Source: Donghicola sp041224595
GTDB lineage: Bacteria > Pseudomonadota > Alphaproteobacteria > Rhodobacterales > Rhodobacteraceae
Assembly (NCBI RefSeq): GCF_041224595.1
Contig: NZ_JBGFGN010000012.1
Coordinates: 1-5,424 of the forward strand
DNA length: 5,424 nt
Direction of reading: 5' to 3'
Shown here piece by piece: positions 1-3,184 of this stretch (position 1 is its first letter; every line of letters begins with the position of its first letter). Position numbers and translations under genes: made by a program. The notes below the pieces were generated by a model that was not told where the DNA came from, did no database searches, and was given only the letters and a program-made list of their open reading frames with translations.

Positions 1-101
1 AACGCCCTCACTCAGCCCTTGGCGGCAGACCGCCCGCCATGCTTTATTGGCTGAGAAAAGACGGAACCCAACCCGATCAGCAGGTGCAACGAGTAGCTTA
101 A
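1..101 (+). CDS. IS3-family transposase (OrfB), C-terminal 32 residues
   Basis: The frame is open from the window edge (first whole codon at 3) and ends at a TAA at 99-101. The visible peptide begins RPHSALGGRPPAMLYW and ends with DQQVQRVA. The Arg-Pro-His-x-Ala-Leu stretch is the conserved tail of the rve (DDE integrase-core) transposases of IS3-family OrfB, and endings like DQQVQxVA are familiar in this family. The catalytic DDE residues lie upstream, outside the window, so activity cannot be judged. The protein would catalyse transposition of the element whose right end lies at about 140. Family assignment is firm; the IS subgroup is not determined. Confidence 0.75.
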   Translation, partial: RPHSALGGRPPAMLYWLRKDGTQPDQQVQRVA

Positions 102-113
102 TTTATGCCAGAT

Positions 114-140
114 CCTGTCCAATGATCGGGGAGTAGCTCA
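114..140 (-). repeat. Probable right terminal inverted repeat of the IS
   Basis: Read on the minus strand from position 140 the sequence begins TGAGCTACTCCCCGATCATT. The TG start and its place just beyond the transposase stop fit an IS3-family terminal repeat. The inner limit is approximate because the partner end is not in the window. The octamer GAGTAGCT also occurs at 91-98, 40 bp inside the copy at 131-138, so the end carries an internal repeat. Confidence 0.5.
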
Positions 141-533
141 GATCCATTGCGCGCTGTGCTTATGATTTTTGAAGCCATCCTTCTTTTGAGCATATGCTCT
201 CTCGGCGGCTTCTTTGAATGTCAGCTTTGAAGAGGCCCGATGGCTTGCTCGCTTTTCTTCGTCGCGAACCATGATCGGATCGCGTCCTTCATCAATCAAC
301 TGCCAATGCTGGATCGCAATCGTCCGGATTTTCCCAAGTGAGATATCTGGGTAATTTCCAAGCCCCATATCCCTTCGTTTCCCTGTCACAGGAGAGGTGA
401 ACCTCAGTTCGTACTTTCCGCGTCCATCGAGCTTGCCAGGGATCAAGCGAAGCCCTTTGACGCCCCCAACCGGAACAGCTTTTCCGCCTGCCTTTAGAGC
501 ACGTGCTTGTGTGTCGGTTAGCTGCTTAACCAT
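138..533 (-). pseudogene. int: Tyrosine recombinase (P4-type integrase), N-terminal fragment truncated by an IS
   Basis: An intact gene of this family encodes a roughly 400-residue site-specific recombinase that integrates and excises a phage or genomic island, often at a tRNA gene. Here 131 codons remain. Residues 1 to about 90 match the N-terminal arm-DNA-binding domain (DUF4102 type): a basic, glycine-rich opening followed by GLGNYPDISLGKIR and LIDEGRDPI, the usual end of that domain. TFKEAAERAYAQ and KHSAQW (about 104-130) begin the core-binding domain. The whole catalytic domain (Arg-His-Arg-Tyr) is missing. The reading frame runs into the IS end, and its TGA (138-140) is the first three bases of the IS terminus, so genuine integrase sequence is 141-533. 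The ATG at 531-533 follows the purine-rich GCTGAGAG. The product cannot recombine DNA but could still bind arm sites if stable. Confidence 0.85.
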
Positions 534-538
534 CTCTC

Positions 539-562
539 AGCCCCACTTTTAGCCCCACATTT
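539..562. repeat. Tandem 12-bp repeat directly upstream of the integrase
   Basis: AGCCCCACTTTT (539-550) is followed without a gap by AGCCCCACATTT (551-562), matching at 10 of 12 positions. It lies 5 bp upstream of the integrase ATG. P4-type integrases have an N-terminal domain that binds short arm-type repeats near the attachment core, so this is a plausible arm site or autoregulatory site. A similarly built pair lies at 793-816. The binding role is inferred. Confidence 0.55.
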
Positions 563-689
563 GAGTGGAGCTACCTGCAACGCTGTGAGACTTCCGGAAA
601 TCGAACTATCCGTCAAGATAGTATAAATAGGTGCAAAACAAGAATGACAGAATGTATCTGAACCCCACAGAGATCTTATAATGGCGGTC

Positions 690-704
690 TGTCTCTCCGC
701 CATT
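690..704 (+). other. Possible integration core: tRNA-Ser 3'-end-like sequence
   Basis: The sequence CTGTCTCTCCGCCA resembles the acceptor-stem 3' end, with encoded CCA, of many bacterial tRNA-Ser genes. Integrases of the type next door commonly use tRNA 3' ends as core sites. There is no T-arm or other tRNA body upstream, so this is not a tRNA gene. It lies between the two paired repeats at 539-562 and 793-816. The sequence also forms a 6-bp inverted repeat, TGGCGG/CCGCCA, which could explain the match by chance. Confidence 0.35.
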
Positions 705-792
705 TACTTTGGCAAGCCAAGGTAATTTACTCCAAAAATTCAATGGCTTGCTGGAAAGATCGCTCCCCCTAGGGGATGGCGTCGATTTGCTT

Positions 793-816
793 TGCTACAC
801 TTTTTGCTACACAATT
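793..816. repeat. Second tandem 12-bp repeat, same layout as the one at the integrase
   Basis: TGCTACACTTTT (793-804) is followed directly by TGCTACACAATT (805-816). Both the 12-bp period and the pattern GC(C/T)(C/A)CAC-TTTT match the 539-562 pair, in the same orientation. No integrase gene adjoins this copy. It could be the opposite arm of one attachment site or the leader of a second integrase gene since lost. Confidence 0.5.
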
Positions 817-954
817 TTCAGCATTTCCCTCAGGCATTCCCCACAAGCTCCCACTATATCGTGTGCGTAAACGTTCGAGCTTGACCTCGCATTTTAGGCG
901 CACCTCCTACCCTGCCGCACTGCATATGCTCCTGAGCGACGCGCGTTCGCTCTC

Positions 955-970
955 AAAGACTAAAGTCTTT
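955..970 (-). terminator. Weak hairpin downstream of the repressor gene
   Basis: AAAGAC (955-960) and GTCTTT (965-970) form a perfect 6-bp stem with a TAAA loop, flanked by a short T or A run. It lies about 45 bp past the stop of the minus-strand repressor. The stem is AT-rich and short, so any termination would be weak. Confidence 0.25.
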
Positions 971-1013
971 TAAACTGGGAAAGCGGACAGGGCACCAGCC
1001 TGAGCGTTCTACT

Positions 1014-1271
1014 CTACAAATGGTGATCCACAGGCACGGCGGCGTCCACATGATCGAGGATGCCTTTCGGATCGCAGCCGATGGCGCGGCAAATGACGAT
1101 GAGCTCTACGGTGTCGATGCGGCGCTCTCCGCTTTCCACGCGGGCAATCATGGACTGATGGCACTTTAGACGCTCGGCCAGTTGGGTCTGGGTCAGCTCT
1201 GCCGATTGGCGGGCCTTGATCAGGGCGTCGCACAGGGCTGCTTGGCCCGCGCTGCGGATTGTCTTGCTCAT
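1014..1271 (-). CDS. XRE-family helix-turn-helix transcriptional regulator
   Basis: A small DNA-binding protein of 85 residues, almost entirely one Cro/C1-type helix-turn-helix domain (HTH_3). The domain spans about residues 14-70: ALIKARQSAELTQTQLAERL supplies the first helices, HQSMIARVESGER the recognition helix and turn, and IDTVELIVICRAIGCDP the closing helices. ESGER at the end of the recognition segment is typical of the family. No sensing or protease domain is attached, so it would act as a simple dimeric repressor. The ATG at 1269-1271 is preceded by GGGGGACAGGG, a reasonable ribosome binding site. It is transcribed away from the unrecognised gene at 1359, so the shared 87-bp gap is the obvious place for its operator. 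Its target is not known; autoregulation or control of the divergent gene is inference. Confidence 0.85.
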   Translation of the reverse strand: MSKTIRSAGQAALCDALIKARQSAELTQTQLAERLKCHQSMIARVESGERRIDTVELIVICRAIGCDPKGILDHVDAAVPVDHHL

Positions 1272-1358
1272 CCCTGTCCCCCGAGGCTGTGCTGGAAGCT
1301 TGGATAAATCCGGAAAGTAGATTGTCTAAAATTCAGATCGGTTCGACGGAGTATCCAC
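1272..1358. promoter_or_regulatory. Divergent intergenic region, candidate promoters and operator
   Basis: This 87-bp gap separates the divergent repressor and the plus-strand gene at 1359 and must supply promoters both ways. It is locally AT-richer, with TAAAAT at 1327-1332 as a possible plus-strand -10 element and a small symmetric GGATAAATCC at 1302-1311. No well-spaced -35/-10 pair stands out. A GGAG at 1348-1351, 7 bases before the ATG at 1359, is a good ribosome binding site. Confidence 0.35.
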
Positions 1359-1963
1359 ATGCACCCAGACCTCGAGACCCAGCCCCTTGCCCAAATTCGC
1401 TTGGCGACCTTGCAGGCACAGCGAGACGCGCTGCCGAGTTTCTGAAGGATCCGAGGGTGCTGCCCCTCTGTGAGCTGATCCTCAATGGGGTGACCTCCTA
1501 CGAAGGGGCGGTGCGCCTGATGTCCGAGGGCTTTGCAGAACGTGACTCGTTCACGGTGCGACTGGGACCGTTGGCGGGACGGACGATTGTGACCTTTGAT
1601 CCCAGTCCCGAGGGGCAATCCTGGTTTGATGATCTTCGGGAATGGAAGCATGACCTCTTTGTTGCAGGGGTCACGGATCTGGTGACCGACACCTGCGTCG
1701 TGGAGTACGGCTATGGTGTGGCAGCCACACGGACAATGGTGGAGATCGCGCTGGAGATCGGAGATGGAGCGTTGCTGAAGCGGCTGGTCGATCCCGCCGC
1801 GCCTTTGGGCGTGCGTCAAGGGTTAGAGATCGAAGAGCGTGTGACTTCAGAGGTTCGCAGAGAGGCACTGGAGAGGTGGCTTGGGGAGGTTGTTCCTCGA
1901 AGCGGTGCTGCCATTGTCGATCTTGGCGGGGTTCTCAGAGGGTTTCCTGCGCTGGTAGAGTGA
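1359..1963 (+). CDS. Unrecognised protein of about 200 residues, probable single-base frameshift near 1440
   Basis: I do not recognise the family. The body (about 1440-1963) reads as an acidic, soluble alpha/beta protein: FLKDPRVLPLCELILNG, VTSYEGAVRLMSEGFAERD, then a mid region with FDPSPEGQSWFDDLREW and a C-terminal helical part containing EVRREALERWLGEVV. No signal peptide or membrane segment is visible. The body frame stays open upstream to an ATG at 1259, but that start overlaps the repressor gene and the intervening peptide (HAPRPRDPAPCPNSLGDL) looks out of frame. The ATG at 1359 has a GGAG 7 bases upstream and a natural-looking peptide (MHPDLETQPLAQIRLATLQ...), but hits TGA at 1443. 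Restoring one T at TTT 1439-1441 would join them as ...ALPSF-LKDPRVL. It is either a recent pseudogene, a sequence error, or a protein starting at an alternative codon. Function unknown. Confidence 0.6.
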
Positions 1964-2018
1964 CCCCGAGATGCGCAGTTCTTTTTCGAAGAGCGTCCTG
2001 CGCGCCCGATGATTTTAC

Positions 2019-2114
2019 CGACCCTCTTTTTCAAAACCATCAAGACTCCTCGAACGGGCCCGTTCGGAGCTGACATGGTGGTTTTATTGAGACGGTTTTC
2101 GACCCTCTTTTTCA
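2019..2114. repeat. 15-bp direct repeat pair, CGACCCTCTTTTTCA
   Basis: CGACCCTCTTTTTCA occurs exactly at 2019-2033 and 2100-2114, 81 bp apart, flanking the large inverted repeat at 2033-2085. An exact 15-bp match in a non-coding gap this small is unlikely by chance. It could be a pair of protein-binding sites, remnants of a duplication, or part of a terminator cluster. Confidence 0.6.
2033..2085. terminator. 53-bp imperfect inverted repeat with a 16-bp perfect palindrome; possible bidirectional terminator
   Basis: CGAACGGGCCCGTTCG (2051-2066) is perfectly palindromic. It is flanked nearly symmetrically by AAAACCATCA (2033-2042) and TGGTGGTTTT (2076-2085), which pair at 9 of 10 positions. The whole starts with an A run and ends with a T run, and it lies between converging genes (stops at 1963 and 2233), as expected for a two-way rho-independent terminator. 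The perfect central palindrome could instead be a site for a dimeric protein, including a plasmid partition protein. Confidence 0.45.
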
Positions 2115-2131
2115 CAAGCGTGTAGGGTCGA
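2099..2131. repeat. 8-bp inverted repeat, second hairpin in the convergent gap
   Basis: TCGACCCT (2099-2106) and AGGGTCGA (2124-2131) are perfect inverted copies around a 17-bp spacer. The left arm is part of the 15-bp direct repeat, so the CGACCCT motif appears three times here, twice direct and once inverted. Confidence 0.5.
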
Positions 2132-2232
2132 GCGGGAGAGATTTTGCGCCCTCGCTCAGGTTCCAAGACTGCAAATGTGAGGGGTGCGCGGCGTGAGGCT
2201 GTGCCTTCAGCGAGAATGTGAGCGGCGGGACC

Positions 2233-2529
2233 TCAGGGTCGGACGTGCGTCAAGGCAACCACATTTGCGGGCCTTGCCTGTGGCTCTGCTTTGCGGCGTT
2301 GCTGCTCCCGCAGGGCCTTGGCCCGGGCCAGAGGCCCGTTTGCCTCGGCCCCTTGGGCGGCGGCCAGTTCGGCCTCGAGCCGCACGAAGATCGGCGTGAA
2401 CTTGGGTTGGTGTTCCATCAGCATCGCTACCTTCAGGAGAGCCGCCTCGAGCCGCGCCACGGTGATCTCCGCGCCCTTCGGGGCGGGAGGCCGGATGCGA
2501 TCGGCAAAGTCGGTCCTGTCGCGCGCCAT
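2233..2529 (-). CDS. Unrecognised small basic helical protein (98 residues)
   Basis: I do not recognise a named family. The ATG at 2527-2529 is chosen over one further upstream in the same frame because AGGAG lies 9 bases before it and the upstream extension (PAAPRTGRQETHA) looks non-coding. The product starts MARDRTDFADRIRPPAPKG and then forms long alanine-, leucine- and arginine-rich helices: ITVARLEAALLKVAMLM, then IFVRLEAELAAAQG and LARAKALREQQRRK. The tail is basic and proline-rich. No membrane segment, signal peptide or cysteine is present. The helical, charged middle suggests an oligomer or a protein/DNA-binding accessory factor, but that is inference. It points away from the mobilization cassette, with the candidate origin region between, and converges on the gene ending at 1963. 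The plus-strand frames over the same bases are long only because the DNA is GC-rich. Confidence 0.65.
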   Translation of the reverse strand: MARDRTDFADRIRPPAPKGAEITVARLEAALLKVAMLMEHQPKFTPIFVRLEAELAAAQGAEANGPLARAKALREQQRRKAEPQARPANVVALTHVRP

Positions 2530-2671
2530 GGCGTGCGTCTCCTGTCGCCCCGTGCGGGGCGCCGCAGGGGTCTTGGCTGATTGGAAGATCCCCAAAGGCG
2601 GGGCATGACAGGACGCTAGAAATGTGAGCCAAGGTGACGCAATGCCGAATGTCCGATTGGATTTAGAATTA

Positions 2672-2680
2672 TGTGGATAA
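2672..2680 (-). promoter_or_regulatory. DnaA-box-like sequence 1
   Basis: The minus strand reads TTATCCACA, an exact match to the DnaA consensus TTATNCACA. It lies in the AT-rich segment and is the left member of an 84-bp-spaced pair. Confidence 0.5.
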
Positions 2681-2755
2681 CCACCCTAAATTGCGCGATT
2701 CTCTTACAATAGTAGTGATTTGTTTCGAATAACTAATTCGCATAATTCAGAAAGA

Positions 2756-2764
2756 TGTGGATAA
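2756..2764 (-). promoter_or_regulatory. DnaA-box-like sequence 2
   Basis: A second exact TTATCCACA on the minus strand, identical to the first over 12 bases with the flanks (ATGTGGATAACC on the plus strand). The 84-bp spacing is about eight helical turns, which would place both on the same DNA face. Confidence 0.5.
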
Positions 2765-2842
2765 CCCGATTTACGTCTTGAAAGTTACAAGCCGCAACGA
2801 CCACCTTGTTAGGCATGTAAGTCATTGTACAGGGTTGTGAGT

Positions 2843-3184
2843 ATGTTGGACGCAGATGCTGACGTTAAGAAGGGGAAGAAGAAAGGCCACAAGATCCATT
2901 TGACGGATGCAGAATGGATGGCTTTGAAGGACGCCGCGAAGTTACAGGGTCTCTCTGCAAGCCAGCTTGTGGCGTCATGGATTTTTATTCGGAATGAGAA
3001 ACCGCCAGCGCAGGTGATCCCGGATCAGCTTATTCAGGAGCTGGAAAGCGCAATTCGCCAGAACGCGGATATGCACCTCGCGTTTCATGATGGCATTACC
3101 CCAATTCCCACGACGCTCGTTTCGGCACTCTGGGCCAATACCGCAGCTCTGAATGCCGTGCTGGAGCGTCTCGGAAAATGCTGA
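2843..3184 (+). CDS. mobC: MobC-like relaxosome accessory protein
   Basis: A 113-residue protein that would bind oriT and help the relaxase open or recognise it. After a lysine-rich start (VKKGKKKGHK) comes KIHLTDAEWMALKDAAKLQG and then LSASQLVASWI, the strand-helix-helix pattern of ribbon-helix-helix DNA-binding proteins in MobC/MbeC-type factors. The C-terminal half is helical (LIQELESAIRQNADMHLAF, LVSALWANTAALNAVLERL), probably for oligomer or relaxase contact. The ATG at 2843 is chosen because AGGG lies 8 bases upstream; the frame is also open from a TTG at 2825. Its last 7 bases overlap the relaxase start, implying translational coupling. Identification rests on fold pattern, size and the adjacent relaxase rather than on a diagnostic motif. 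Confidence 0.75.
   Translation: MLDADADVKKGKKKGHKIHLTDAEWMALKDAAKLQGLSASQLVASWIFIRNEKPPAQVIPDQLIQELESAIRQNADMHLAFHDGITPIPTTLVSALWANTAALNAVLERLGKC

Larger units (their letters stand above)
1..140 (+). mobile_element. Right end of an IS3-family insertion sequence (partial)
   Basis: The plus strand carries the C-terminus of an IS3-type transposase, stopping at 99-101. About 39 bases later comes a sequence which, read inward from position 140, begins TGAGCTACTCCCC. IS3-family elements characteristically have terminal inverted repeats starting TG and ending CA, with the transposase stop close to the right end. The outer boundary is placed at 140 because the truncated integrase frame begins immediately beyond it. 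The left end lies outside the window, so neither the matching inverted repeat nor a target-site duplication can be checked. The insertion removed all but the N-terminus of the adjacent integrase. Confidence 0.72.
534..1013. other. Gene-free segment with attachment-site-like features
   Basis: About 480 bp lie between the integrase remnant and the repressor gene. Short open frames occur on both strands, but their composition is not protein-like and none has a convincing ribosome binding site. The segment contains two 12-bp tandem pairs (539-562, 793-816), a tRNA-Ser-like 3' end (690-704) and a small hairpin (955-970). The simplest reading is integrase regulatory and attachment DNA, possibly with scars of more than one integration. 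Confidence 0.5.
2530..2842. other. AT-rich gene-free segment upstream of mobC; candidate oriT/oriV
   Basis: No gene is visible in these 313 bases. From about 2645 the composition becomes clearly AT-rich against GC-rich neighbours. Within it are two exact copies of ATGTGGATAACC (2671-2682, 2755-2766), an inverted repeat ATTTAG/CTAAAT (2661-2666, 2686-2691) enclosing the first copy, and CGAAT/ATTCG (2726-2730, 2736-2740). CATAAT at 2741-2746 could be a -10 element for mobC, with TTGTTT (2720-2725) as a poorly spaced -35. In mobilizable plasmids the origin of transfer normally lies just before the mobC-relaxase pair, so oriT is expected here, but I could not locate a nick site. Confidence 0.45.

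Noticed and set aside
518..703. Minus-strand open frame of 61 codons reading through the integrase leader
   Set aside because: It overlaps the integrase start and reads across the tRNA-like end and the paired 12-bp repeat; its peptide has no domain-like character.
769..903. Minus-strand frame of about 44 codons ending near the 793-816 repeat
   Set aside because: The end of the peptide (CVAKSVAKQ) is just translation of the tandem repeat, and there is no ribosome binding site. It was considered as an integrase C-terminal scrap, but no catalytic motif is present.
776..973. Plus-strand open frame of 65 codons
   Set aside because: Low-complexity composition, no ribosome binding site, and it covers the repeat and hairpin sequences.
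1816..2166. Minus-strand open frame with repeated KKRV segments
   Set aside because: The repeated peptide comes from the DNA direct repeat at 2019-2114. The frame is antisense to the 1359-1963 gene and its peptide is not protein-like.
2184..2608. Several plus-strand open frames of 70-120 codons opposite the small minus-strand gene
   Set aside because: They are Arg/Pro/Gly-rich shadow frames of GC-rich coding DNA. The minus frame has the ribosome binding site and the natural helical sequence.
2530..2842. Search for a ColE1-type nick sequence (CTGGCTTA-like) upstream of mobC
   Set aside because: Only loose matches were seen (for example TTGGCTGA near 2574), with no adjoining inverted repeat of the right form, so no nick site is claimed.
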